Assembly (NCBI RefSeq): GCF_016859285.1
Contig: NC_053422.1
Coordinates: 14,558,501 to 14,622,500, forward strand
Reading direction: 5' to 3'
DNA: 64,000 bases
Source of the DNA: Xiphias gladius
Lineage: Eukaryota; Chordata; Actinopteri; Istiophoriformes; Xiphiidae
The notes under the pieces were generated by a model. That model did no database searches and was not told the DNA's origin. It worked only from the letters and a program-made list of their open reading frames with translations. Within the stretch, counting starts at the first letter, position 1. Every line of letters starts with the position of its first letter. Shown piece by piece: positions 1 through 10,708 of the stretch. A program made the position numbers and the translations under genes.

Positions 1-677
1 ACATCTCAGTGCACACGAACAAGCAAACGTTAATGCTGCACACACCGCACATCATACATGCACACATAAATGTGCACAGACATGCACACGGTGTTTAAAA
101 ATAACTCTTAGTGTATTTAACCACCCTTTTAAAGCAACAAAACTGTTGAGAAGCACATTCAGGTCGCAGAAAGAAGTGATTTTTTTTTTTCTTTACTGAT
201 TGATGTTTGTCATTCAAAGGTTCAGAAGCCAGTGTTATTCAATGGAACATTTGCTGACTGTGTGAAACAAATAACAGCGGTTAAGTCCTTCAGGGGCTTT
301 TCTGTGGGCTTCATAGCTGAAAATTAAATATTAAAAAGAGACGCAGTTTTGTTTAAAGCACCATAAATTTCGTCCAAACAAATTCAGGTTCAAATATGGC
401 CAATGGTTTCTAATGCGAGAAGAACAAGTTGCCCAGTTTGTATAAAGATGCTTCCCACATTACAGGAATACCAGATAAAGGCCGATGTAAACTCCGTGTA
501 GATTATCCACTCCCAGACCCTTACATGGATATTAATGATTTTTCAGTCGAAATCATCAAGTTCTCATAGCCTTCACGAATCCAAACAGACCCATGCACTT
601 ACTGAAGAAAGTGCAAAAAGCAAAACAACAACAAAAGGGCTTACTAAGGCTCAAGAGAGACTTTTCCCCGAACCTAC
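1..677. other. AT-rich sequence, probable intron of the left-edge gene
   Basis: If the exon at 678-747 is real, this is the beginning of its first intron on the minus strand. I see no further exon here. Confidence 0.3.
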
Positions 678-747
678 CTTTGAAAAGTATGGCCGTCCAA
701 ACATAAAACCCAACCGAACACGGTCCCCAAAACTTGTAGCAACGCAT
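678..747 (-). CDS. Putative first coding exon (signal peptide or signal anchor) of an unidentified gene running off the left edge
   Basis: Reading the minus strand, an ATG at 747 with A at -3 opens a 23-codon stretch starting MRCYKFWGPC and continuing through a hydrophobic segment (SVGFYVWTAILF). It ends in a phase-1 junction AAAG|GTAGGT at 678/677. A short N-terminal hydrophobic exon with a phase-1 donor is typical of secreted or type II membrane proteins. The sequence upstream (748-1140) is CpG-rich, as expected for a promoter and 5' UTR. The reading frame continues upstream to another ATG at 864, but the 747 start has the better context and keeps the hydrophobic segment near the N-terminus. 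I do not recognise the protein. No further exon is visible in 1-677, so the rest should lie left of the window. Confidence 0.45.
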
Positions 748-1140
748 CCTGGCACGGCTCAGTGGACTCCGCCGGCCCCCGGCAGCGGGCTCTCGGTGTC
801 GGCTACACAGGTGATCTGCTCCGGCTCGGCGGTGGTGTGAACATGAGGCTGGAGAGTGAGACAAAGAGGAGGGAGACAGGCTGTGTGAGATAGAAAGAAA
901 AAAAAAAAAGAAAAAGAAAGAAAGAAAAAAAAAACGACTGACAGACCAGAAGGAGTGTGGAGTTCAGATTGGCGCGTTCACGCTGCTTCAGAAACACGTT
1001 CCCTCGCGAACACAGCGCATCGCTGCTGCTCTGGGGCGCGCGCCCGAGCCGGAGTTGGCAAGAAACACGGCGGCTTCACCGGTAGCAACGCGAACCACGA
1101 CGGTGACTACAGTAAAGTTCCTGCCGCGGTCGTCGGCTAG
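748..1140 (-). promoter_or_regulatory. CpG-rich promoter / 5' UTR region of the left-edge gene
   Basis: The interval contains far more CG dinucleotides than its surroundings, with runs such as GGGGCGCGCGCCCGAGCC near 1033-1050 and CCGCGGTCGTCGG near 1124. A purine-rich A/G stretch (about 890-935) interrupts it. It lies directly upstream of the putative minus-strand start at 747. The transcription start site cannot be placed from sequence. Confidence 0.45.
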
Positions 1141-1187
1141 AGTGTTGTTGCAGAGTGATCAGTCGTGAGTTTACTAAAACATGAAAA

Positions 1188-1188
<1 letters not shown>

Positions 1189-1239
<51 letters not shown>

Positions 1240-1254
1240 GCGTCTGTGTGTCTG
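1189..1254. repeat. (TG)n microsatellite
   Basis: An almost pure TG tract of about 45 bp, followed by interrupted CGTG/CTGTG units. Confidence 0.95.
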
Positions 1255-1513
1255 TGGCCTGTATGATGTGAGTGCTGCCCCACTCACATTTGGATATTGT
1301 GGAGCATATAATCGGTAGGACTTCTGACTTTCTTTAGGTGTTCATGGGCTACAGTGTATCTCATGATGAATATATAATAATTATTGATAGTCGGTTTATG
1401 GATAAAAATAAACATTTATGATCAGCATTATTAGATACTTTGTTATTAGATTTCTTAGGAGCATGCAGCTCTTGTGGTCCAGTCAGTGCTGTCACTACAG
1501 GATTTTGCCTTTT

Positions 1514-1816
1514 AAAGGAATAGTTCGACGTTTTCTGGGAAAAAAGTTGTAAGATGGATCCCTCTGTCATGTTTGTACAAAGTTAGCATAGCTTAGCACT
1601 AAAACTGGAAGCAGGGGGAAACAGTCACCCTGTCTCTCCACAACAAAAAGAAACTAGATATAACATGTTAATTAGTGGGCTTAGTTTAAGCTCACCAGCT
1701 GCTTGCTGTAGCTTCATATTTACCGTACAGACAAAAGAGTTGTGTTGATCTTTTCATCGAACTCGTTGAGGGAAAGCGAATAGGTGTATTTTCCCAAAAC
1801 GTCAGAGTATTCCTTT
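1514..1816. mobile_element. About 300-bp element with terminal inverted repeats (MITE-like)
   Basis: The left end begins AAAGGAATAGTTCGACGTTTT. The reverse complement of the right end begins AAAGGAATACTCTGACGTTTT, so the termini pair over about 25 bp with few mismatches. The interior has no coding potential and contains the phrase 'gcatagcttagcactaaaactggaa', here in two parts, which is typical of a dispersed repeat I recognise from many fish genomes. No clear target-site duplication was found. It is a non-autonomous element; the superfamily cannot be named from sequence alone. Confidence 0.7.
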
Positions 1817-2009
1817 CACAGGGGATGGAAAACTTAAACACAGAAATGACTGTGTGGTAGTGACATTCTTGGAAGCTTCAGGTCCATCAGCAGCATGAGT
1901 TTTCTCCCTTATGTGACTCAATGTTTATTTACCCCTTAACGTACTTTTAAAATCACTGCGCGCTTTTTTCCTAAAGCTGTTCAAATCAATATTTTCACAA
2001 AGGCAAGAA

Positions 2010-2515
2010 TTTCCATGTATAATGTGAAAGGGGTCGCTTCTGAGAAATGTCGCCCGACTCTGTCCAGTTCCTTCAGCTCTAGGGAGTTTTTAGTGTCTTT
2101 CAACTCCATGTTTTGGTTTTTCACGCGCAGCTTTACTGCGTTGGTTCACTCTTGTCGCTCTCGTCAGCGTTGCTCACAGCTGCGGCAGGCAACTGCTTAC
2201 AGCTCAAAAGCTCTGTTAAACCCACTCTATGCTACCAGCTCAGCACCATACAGCAGATGGACAAAGTTTGCCACTAGCTGGTGAACTAGTGGTGGAGCTT
2301 TTACACCAAAACAGAGCAAGAGGGAGACTTGGACTTACATTCATCATGTTGACAAAGACACTTCTTCAGATGAAGGCTAATGTTAGTCCATGTCTGCTGA
2401 CTGTGTAAATAAGGAATTGTTTGCCAACAAATTCACCATATCAATTTTATAAATTGATAATATATCAGTGTTGTCTTTAAAGTTTGTTGAGCTGCTCCCA
2501 AGTCGACAAGAAATT
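2010..2515. repeat. Dispersed fish repeat, copy 1 of the family also seen at 48586-48735
   Basis: The core (2107-2285) shares long matches with 48586-48735: GGTTCACTCT, then a GCAGGCA..CTG.TTACAG block, then AAAAGCTCTG and AACCCACT.TATGC. This copy extends further right, to about 2515, over sequence that I recall as part of a common fish repeat. It has no long ORF and looks non-autonomous. Outer limits are approximate. Confidence 0.55.
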
Positions 2516-2884
2516 AATTAATGCTGGAAGACAATGCCATGGAGTCGTAGCGACAAACACAAGAAAGACCCTCATCACTCATGTCACAGTTTTTCCCAGT
2601 GCTGGGAAGGAGGTGGTGCAGATCACCACCCAGCTCTCCTTCTCCCACAGCTGTAGGCTGTCATTTGTGAATGTGATATGTTTCACACTGCAATTTCCCA
2701 CTTCCCAGGGTTACAAAGAGGTTTATCAACTGCAATTCTGTCGTATTTGTCTCCTTTTTGTGCCAGCCTGGCTCATAATCAAATGACCTATTTATTCCAG
2801 TCCATAAATAATTTCAGTCAGAAATAGGATCCGACAGCAGTTGAGGGGGCACACTGAACATTTCTCCAAATGTTCTCACCGCCT

Positions 2885-2885
<1 letters not shown>

Positions 2886-2919
<34 letters not shown>
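2886..2919. repeat. (CT)n microsatellite
   Basis: A pure CT tract of about 34 bp. Confidence 0.9.
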
Positions 2920-2922
<3 letters not shown>

Positions 2923-4813
2923 CCTCTCGATGGAACAGGGGCATATCATCTAAGAACCATTCCTGTGCCAGCGGTATTAGACCAGCTCCTTCTATTTTTC
3001 ACGCCCCACGTGTTTACCTCTCATGGAACTCCATCAGAGGAGCTCTATGCTGTTGGATGTTATTTGGTACAGAATCCCATATCTGTCTATGCTGCAGGTG
3101 GGCCGACAGCCACAGTGGGCTCAGTGAAACTTCTGATCACAACCTTCATCCTTGTACCTGCTCTCACAGGGAAAACACTTCTAGTCAGTGAAAAGGCAGG
3201 GGCCTTAAACTAATCCCGATTTTGCCAGTTACCCAGTTCTGAAAACCACTGCATTGGGCCAACTGTCGAATGAAAGCTAAAAGTTTGGTCTAACTTTACT
3301 GAGGCTTCATGAATAGCTTAAATCACCAGCTGTAATATCAGCAGGTATGTAAGTCAAACAAGTTGAATATCCCAAATTTTTTTTTTTACTTCACATGACA
3401 TATTCACCGGAGAGCATACAAAAATACTGCTCAGAAGGTTAAACTGTCACTGAAATCCAACATCAGTACAGGACAAAAGTCATCTTATTGTTCATTAACA
3501 ATGAAGTCAGGCTTAATACAAACTTTGATCAGTCTGATCTTGCAGCTCCTGGTTAATAACGACTCGTGATTTGTTTTGTAGTTTATGACAAAATGACATT
3601 TACAACAAGACGACAATGTCAAATCAATTTCAAAAGTGAAGAAAGGGCTTCGAAGAACAAAAGTACGACAGCATTAGATGTAAAGTCTGAAGGTGGATCA
3701 CATTCATAGGTTTGTCTTTTTGCATTGCATTATAACTCCTACAGGATGTACTTCTCAATATGCACATCGCATACCAACAATTCTTTTGTGTGTGTGTTTA
3801 CACAGCGTGGTTGTGAATCTGCATCATAAATATATTTTTTTTCTCCCCATGTGTTGCCTCGTTTTGCACTTTATTATTTTTCCTCCCCAGGGGAGGGTTT
3901 GCAAACACTAGCACATGCTGTTACACACTACAGAGAAGAATGCACAAACACAAACACACAACAAAAACCCCATCTCTCTCCTCAAAAGACAGAGTCCCCC
4001 TACCAGCAGTGTGTTAACTACTAGGACTCTGGGCTCTTTGAGCCAAACATCACAGACAGAGAAACAGAGATTTAGTTAAAGCGGAGCCCTCCATTTTTTT
4101 AAACATATTTGACAATTATCAGGTAAAATATCAGAGCAAAGACACTTCTAAGCAACACCATAGAGGTTTGGCAACCTGCTAGTCAACCACAGTTGATTTA
4201 AACATCAAAGATCAGAGGGGAAGTATGATACTTGTAGATTCAGTTAATGTTTCAAAGTCCTGAGCTGTTGAGCTTTTTCAGATTTTCAACCTCTCAATAC
4301 TGAAGTCTGAAATCTGTCTGCTCATATCTGACTTAAGACAAAGAGGAAATCTGCACCACGGTCTGGCATTTTATAACTGCACTGATCCACTGATAGGAGG
4401 TGAACAATAGCAGAGAGGAAAGACTGAGCACGGCAAAGAGTGCAGAGGGAGACCAGAGGGAGCTGTTAATTCGCTATCTTTTATGAATGAGAGGTGTTCT
4501 GCTAATGGACGCAAGTGTTGTGGCGTTACCGTTGCTTCTCTCCGTCTTCTCTCCTTTTCTTTTTTCTCCTACAACTTTGAACAAACCTAGCGAACACATA
4601 AGTGCTGACAACAGAGACTGAGCTACGGTATTCCACTCGCACAGTATGGGGATCTATGTCAACACCACCACAGACCTTTCCCTATCTCAATCGACACTCC
4701 TTCAAAGACGTGTATTAAAGTTTCAATCCCATATTTTGTTAAACATTCTTCTCACACTCTTTCCCTGATTCTACATTAAATATTTGAATTATTCACCTGT
4801 CCCAGCAGGGTGC

Positions 4814-4816
<3 letters not shown>
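2920..4816. other. Intergenic, no gene recognised
   Basis: The open frames here are short and lack any conserved motif or believable splice context. No RNA gene was seen. Confidence 0.5.
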
Positions 4817-4903
<87 letters not shown>

Positions 4904-4905
4904 GC
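4817..4905. repeat. (TG)n microsatellite
   Basis: A TG tract of about 80 bp, ending in TGCGTGTGC. Confidence 0.95.
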
Positions 4906-6825
4906 ATGATAGAATGGGGTCAGATGAGTTTTAGTTTTTGTCTGAGTTGCTACCTTTGATGTGTGGGAGATGCAAAATAGCTTCTGCTGTGACAGAGAGC
5001 ACACGGGTCCCAGAGTTAACCAAGGTGTGTGTGTTTATGTCTGCACGCATTTGTGTAATCTGCATTTCTGTGTATGCGTGCGAGTGCGCATGTTACGTGT
5101 CTGTGTTTGCAATTGTTCATTCATACCTGTCATCTGGGACCTTTTCGGAAATATGTGCACGTGACGGGTTTTTAGCCGATTATATTTGGAAAAATGATCA
5201 AAGCCACATATTCTATGAGGCTTTTTCTGCACTCTAATGCATGTTGTTTTTAGGTACGTGTGATTGTCCACCCACATGATGAAGTGCATCTTGGTCCTCC
5301 TGAAGCAGCTCCTCCTCTGTTGTCCTGCTGCCAGACAGATATTTGTCTCTGTTACACTTTACAGGTGGTGACTCGGTTTATTACGGGACATCAAAGAAAG
5401 GTCAGACCTCTCACGCACACTTAGGAGTTTACTGTGGATAAGGTCAGCAGGGAACTCAAGGGTGAGGGAGAGCCATAAACAACACACAGCAAAAAAGAGA
5501 TACAGAGAGTTGTGTATTGTGTAGGTGGATAATGCGCAATCAAGGAAAAGTTACATCCTCAGAGAAGGGCTCATACAATTACATGCAAAGAAACACTGTC
5601 ACACATTTATACACTGTACACATACGTTCATAAATAGAAAAAGTGTAAATTATGAATGTCCTTTATTCTGTCATTGTCTCTCTGCATCAACTTTTACTCT
5701 CAGTTCAGCTTTTAGGTGGTCCTTTTCCTGTGGCTTCAGCAGTGTTTGAGCTAGAGTGTAAATATCACATCACACAAAGAAATTTCACTGGAAATCTCCT
5801 CATTTAATGCAGCACCTTAACAAGTAGAAACCCAAATTAATATTTTTGGGCCCTGTTTTGAAATTTTGGAGGTATAAGCAAGCCTTTCGTGACTCACAAA
5901 CCAGGCTTTAAATCCCTCTCCCTTCCCTAAGGTAATACTACACTGTGCAAATTTCCCCCCTTTCATTAAATGCATCACATAGGAGAGTTATGATGAATAT
6001 TCTTAGTTTCTAATAGTTTCATTACTGATTTTATGTCTGCAATTTATTTCACCGTACTGTGGTTTGGTTTGTTTTTTGTTTTTTTTGGCACTGTTTTGTT
6101 TTTAAGTCTATTTTTGTACAGGTCTGCTTTCATCTCTCAGTTTTTTTGAATCCACCGACACACCTTTCAACAAATTCTGTAAAACATTTCTTCCCCAATT
6201 TATGTAACGCATTAGTTAAGTGCCTGGCGCAGAAACCATGAACCGTCTATCAGCTAAAACTGTGGTTACGTCCCCACCCAGTGGAAGAAATGTTGATGTA
6301 CACAAAATGTTTGCATATTAATAAAACTCGTATTATATTACTTCTCTGACCACAAAGCATGAATAATATAATATACAATATATTATAGGATTGAATTGTT
6401 TGAAAAACATAATGCAGAACAGGCTTCAAAACATCATCTTTATACACAACTATCAGAAAAAAAGTTGAGATAATAACGAAATTTAATTTAAATGGCAGAA
6501 TTTAAAAGAATTTGAGAGCAGTCAATAATAGTAACATAAACCAAAACGGTACAGCAAAAAATCAAAATATGCAGCTCTTTGTGCATATTGCACACTAAAC
6601 TTGATTCCTTTCAGACAATCTACACTGAATACATTTTGTAATGACGTACCTTATTGACTTTATGAATAAGACTAAAACCAGTCAAGAAAAATGTTTACTG
6701 GAAAAAACTGAAAATTAGGTTTGCTCTAATTGAGAGTTCTGTAGTCGGTTTGTGTACAGTCCAGACGGCACCGTCTATAAGTTGAATCTCAAAGCCTGAC
6801 TTGTTCCTGTGGGGAAGTGCCAAAG
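4906..6825. other. Intergenic, AT-rich, no gene recognised
   Basis: Stop codons are dense in all frames and no protein motif was recognised. It lies upstream of the small secreted-protein gene at 7306. Confidence 0.5.
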
Positions 6826-6834
6826 AGTGTGTGC

Positions 6835-6883
<49 letters not shown>

Positions 6884-6899
6884 TGTGTGTGTGTGTGTT
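6826..6899. repeat. (TG)n microsatellite
   Basis: A TG tract of about 70 bp with a few CG and CT interruptions. It lies about 400 bp upstream of the small secreted-protein start codon. Confidence 0.95.
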
Positions 6900-6999
6900 T
6901 GGATGGTCTGTCAGAGCTCTGGCACCCAGATAAGTGGCTACCTTCAGTGGCCGGTCTGATGCTTGATTCCATTCATTCCTCTGTGGTCCCTGGTCAAAA

Positions 7000-7104
7000 G
7001 CTGTGAAAGAAACTCTTGTTCACTTTCACATTCAGATGAGAGATTCTGAGCTCCTAAGACACTCAGACATTTAACAGATCAGCAGCTCACTGCTCACACT
7101 GCAG
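7000..7104 (+). other. Possible non-coding 5' UTR exon of the small secreted-protein gene
   Basis: A consensus donor GCAG|GTAAAC lies at 7104/7105. The start codon at 7306 is preceded two bases earlier by a good acceptor (TTGTATTTTTTAG|AC). Together these suggest that a leader exon ending at 7104 is spliced just upstream of the ATG. The 5' end of the exon is not determined. Confidence 0.35.
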
Positions 7105-7305
7105 GTAAACCTCACGCTTTCTTCCACTTTTTTGATAACTTTATTGTTTTGCCCTCAGTTTTCATCATTTATTCATAGAGCTATTGCATATCTTTGAAAA
7201 AGAAACGAGCTGAGATCTTTTTGTTTTTTTTTAATTGCATGCAGATATGAATGTAGGTCTGAGAATTCTGGTTTGTTTAATATTCACGACTTGTATTTTT
7301 TAGAC

Positions 7306-7339
7306 ATGAAGGTTGTGGTCCTGTTTGCTCTTTTGAGTG
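7306..7339 (+). CDS. C3orf85-like gene, coding exon 1
   Basis: Encodes residues 1-11 and the first base of Gly12; donor G|GTAAGT, phase 1. Confidence 0.8.
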
Positions 7340-8412
7340 GTAAGTTTGACATGGATAACTACATGTTCATGAAAGTAAAGTGTTTATGGTTTCCCCTTCC
7401 CCTTTCATCAATGATCCACTTTGTTAACTTTAATCAGATTTCTATATACATTTTGAGTTCCATATGTAAGAAAATATTTGATTATTTGAAATCAAAACCC
7501 ATCACATGTGATTTACTGTCTTCAACCCTGAAATCCCTTTGTGTTGATGGTATTTTGTATTTTTGAAAATTAGTTCAATGCTATTGACAATGTGTTTTAG
7601 GGGTCTTTGCCGCCCCATTCATGAAAGAAGAAGAGGCGAAGCGATTCATCAGGCTGAAGAGACAGTCAGGGTACTGGGATCCACACCACTCTCACAACCA
7701 GTGGGGTTACACCATTCAGGAACAGGTGACACTGTGCTGCGTGGCGTGAACACATAGAATAGGCCAGTGTGAGCGTTACCTTGACAAAGCTTCTTTCTTT
7801 CTCAGGCTAACGAGTACTGGACAGCCCTTCGAACTGACGCTCAGTACTACATGGACATGAGTAACCTGATGTTTGACCGCTCTGTGGCTGAGTGAGTGAG
7901 AAAATCAGCGGGGATTTTTAACCCATGTGCCTTAAAAGTGCCTCGACATGATGATGTTTTATTTTGAAAGTGAAGGCAGTTTCGGTGCCAATATTCTTCA
8001 CACTTTACCACAGTGCCACACTGACACAAGTAGTATCCATCAAGTTCCTTACTTAAAAACCACGAATTGTTACATTTTGCCCACTGAGATCAGTTTTGCT
8101 AAGGCAATTTACTCTTTCTCAAATAGTGTGCTGCCATTTGAAACTGCTAATGTGCCCATATTGAGCAGTGCAGCTTTAAAAATTATGCCTAAAAACATAT
8201 AATTTGACATTTTTTATATGATATCAAGTCCCGTGCACTGTTAAGATGTCCCCTCTTTTAAATGATGTCACTAATTGCATACTCTTGTATTTTTTGTTTT
8301 TCTGTATCTTTCTGTTATCTACCTATGTTGCAGTGAAAACAACAGGCTGTATATGGAGATGCTGCGCAATGCACGAGCTCACCTGGACAGCCAGACAGGC
8401 CGGCAAAGATAG
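7306..8412 (+). CDS. Small secreted protein, C3orf85-like candidate peptide precursor, 107 aa, 4 exons
   Basis: Joining 7306-7339, 7601-7725, 7806-7891 and 8334-8412 gives one 107-codon frame; every junction is GT/AG and in phase. Residues 1-16 (MKVVVLFALLSGVFAA) form a textbook signal peptide. The mature part starts at P17 and carries a furin-type R-L-K-R at 29-32, followed by Q33, which could become pyroglutamate. The remaining 75 residues are rich in aromatic and charged residues (YWDPHHSHNQW, then a likely helix EYWTALRTDAQYYMDM) and contain no cysteine, so no disulfide-linked fold is possible. The pattern (signal peptide, APF..RLKR, YWDP.H, TALxTxAQYYxDM) resembles the uncharacterised vertebrate protein C3orf85, recalled from memory. 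Its function is unknown; a secreted peptide or matrix protein fits the sequence. It is transcribed opposite to the nAChR cluster and converges on chrnb3. Confidence 0.8.
7601..7725 (+). CDS. C3orf85-like gene, coding exon 2
   Basis: Acceptor GTTTTAG| and donor CAG|GTGACA. Encodes residues 12-53, with the signal cleavage region and the RLKR site. Confidence 0.8.
7806..7891 (+). CDS. C3orf85-like gene, coding exon 3
   Basis: Acceptor TTTCTCAG| and donor GA|GTGAGT. Encodes residues 54-81 and two bases of Asp82. Confidence 0.8.
8334..8412 (+). CDS. C3orf85-like gene, coding exon 4 (terminal)
   Basis: Acceptor ATGTTGCAG|. Encodes residues 82-107, ending GRQR, then TAG at 8410-8412. Confidence 0.8.
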
Positions 8413-8939
8413 AAAATGAAGAAGAGGAAAACTGAGGAGATGATAAATATTAGTTTTGCCGCTCAGTACTATACTGTATCCGTATTAAGATCACATTCCA
8501 GTTTAAAATAGTCACAGTTAAAAAGCTGCGTTACATAATTTACTGTACTTTTCAGGTTTTTTGTAAACAAACAATCCACATATGGAGGCTCCACTTCCAC
8601 TGTCCATTTTAATAGATGAAATGAATTAAATAGAAGTTTAAAATCCCACGATAAATTGTACTGAAAACACTTAATATCGAACCAGAATCAGACCAGAGTA
8701 AAACCAGACATACAGAGGTTTCGCTATGTCAGAAACTTTCACTGATAATGCGACCTCAGTTGAAATAATAAATGTACCTATTTTTGCCAGTACATGTTCA
8801 AACAGATGGTTAGATTCTGCAAGATTTACAGCTCTACATATGTTTCATATATTCATATTAGGTGTTTGTGAATTTGTTTTGTTTTTTTCTATGAAAGTGT
8901 TCTTTTAGAACACTATTGCCTGCAATCAAACATTTATTC

Positions 8940-8945
8940 AATAAA
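8940..8945 (+). terminator. Polyadenylation signal AATAAA for the C3orf85-like gene
   Basis: A canonical hexamer 528 nt after the stop codon. A second AATAAA at 9498-9503 could serve a longer 3' UTR. Confidence 0.5.
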
Positions 8946-9503
8946 AGTTTAGACCAAAGAAACTGAAACTGTGCAACTGTGCACCTGTATTTTTTTTTAT
9001 AGTTGCAAAGAAAGTTTTCTTTATTGCATTTCATATCCTTCCTTAACAATTCTTGCATGTGGTGCTTTTGGAGGTTTAATCCTGGACTCTTAGGGGAAGT
9101 AAAGTGGGATTGGTTCACAGAGAGGGAAATAAGAATTTTTTTTCATACTGGCCTTTGAAGGAGCCCAGATTGGTGTTTTCTGTATTGTTTAAAATGGATG
9201 TTTTTGTCAGCTCTGTTTACCACTGGGTGGTGCTGCAATCTGTGGATATTCTTAACATATAGTACATCTATCTTATCTGCGATGTGTGTGACTGGATTGC
9301 GCCACATTGTCATTGAATGTTATTTATGATGTAATGGACAATGTCAAATTTCATTGCACAAATAGGGATAACCAGGTCATTAAGTATGACAAATGAAGAA
9401 CTGTGTATTCAAAACAACTTTATTAGTGTGATAAAGTAAATCTGAACAATACAAATACTGTACTTATGAGGACTGTGTAATTTAGAGGAGAAATATCAAT
9501 AAA

Positions 9504-10157
9504 GTTTTCATTAATTTATGACACTTTATATTATGTAACTTGAAATGAATTCTCTATCAGCATTGACCAAAATATAGCAGATTTTGTGTTTGAGGAGGAT
9601 GAAACAGACAAGGAAACAGTGTTTAACAGAAAGGTACAAGGTGTTCAGACAGCAGTTCTGATCACTCACCTGATATCTTAATTTCCATACTGTATTTAAT
9701 GTCTTCCAAGATTTCGCAAACATGTAGGTGGTGGCATCTCTAGTGAATGTGTAACGCAGTTCAAAAGTCGTTTTTACCTTGAGAGTTGAAATCATTTATT
9801 AGTATTTTTTTTACAATATGCTCCTAAAAGGCAGTTACAGTAAGAGGTATTTTGTGCTTCAGGTATGTGATAAACCTATTATTGTGACAGAATAGTTATG
9901 TATGACGTAAAAATATTGTAAGTAATAGCATAAAAAAAAACCTAAAGTTTAGACGGTTGTTTTTAAATGTTTTTTAAACTGTTCTATCCCAAACAGGAGA
10001 CATATTTCGCAGCCAGGTGAAAAAATACACAATTCAAGAAAACAAATCCACCACATGCACCGAAATCAAAGGCAATGTCAAGTAGAAACAAAAAACAATA
10101 ATGAAGAAGTCAGCTGAGTACATAAATCCAGCCAATGATAAACGTTGTAGTGTATTT
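9504..10157. other. Short convergent intergenic region between the C3orf85-like gene and chrnb3
   Basis: AT-rich, no gene seen. It separates two convergent 3' ends. Confidence 0.5.
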
Positions 10158-10229
10158 TTTATTGTTAACCTTTATGCTGACTGACGTTGGTTGGGCTTGT
10201 GTTGCTCCTCCTTACGCCTTTTATCCAGT

Positions 10230-10235
10230 TTTATT
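10230..10235 (-). terminator. chrnb3: Candidate polyadenylation signal of chrnb3
   Basis: AATAAA on the minus strand, about 310 nt after the chrnb3 stop codon. Another minus-strand AATAAA lies at 10158-10163. Confidence 0.45.
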
Positions 10236-10543
10236 GCATTTTAGCCGAAAATATTTCTAACATGACCAGCATGTGTAATCTAGTGTACTAATAGCTGCAT
10301 GTTACGTAAAGCCAATATGCCAGTATAATAAAATTAAATAAAACTATACACATACTGATTTAATGACATACATAACATTATACACAGTGTATCTAGAGAA
10401 GAAAGCTAACCAAAAATCAAAGAGCCAAAGTTCACCTTTGAAGAGCACCTGTAGTGGCTTCTTCTTGCTCAGGGGTAACAAATGCTTGAATGATTCTTGA
10501 AGGTGGATCATCAGTTGCCCATGAAAGGGGTGTGTTATTGCCA

Positions 10544-10708
10544 CTAGTTTGAAGTTGGATCCTCACTTGCAGTCGGAGGAGGGACTTTCAAGAACATCTG
10601 CAGAGCTGGAGTGAAGATGAGGATGGTGCCCAGTACTGAGACGGTGAGGAAAGCCCACAAGAAGATCCTGTCTAACACCTGGGCCACAAACTTCCAGTCT
10701 TGTACCAC
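10544..10708 (-). CDS. chrnb3: chrnb3 coding exon 6 (terminal)
   Basis: Encodes [10 protein letters not shown].., the M4 helix and a short tail ending PTSN; stop TAG at 10546-10544. Acceptor TTTTTCCCAG|. Confidence 0.93.
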   Translation of the reverse strand: MVQDWKFVAQVLDRIFLWAFLTVSVLGTILIFTPALQMFLKVPPPTASEDPTSN

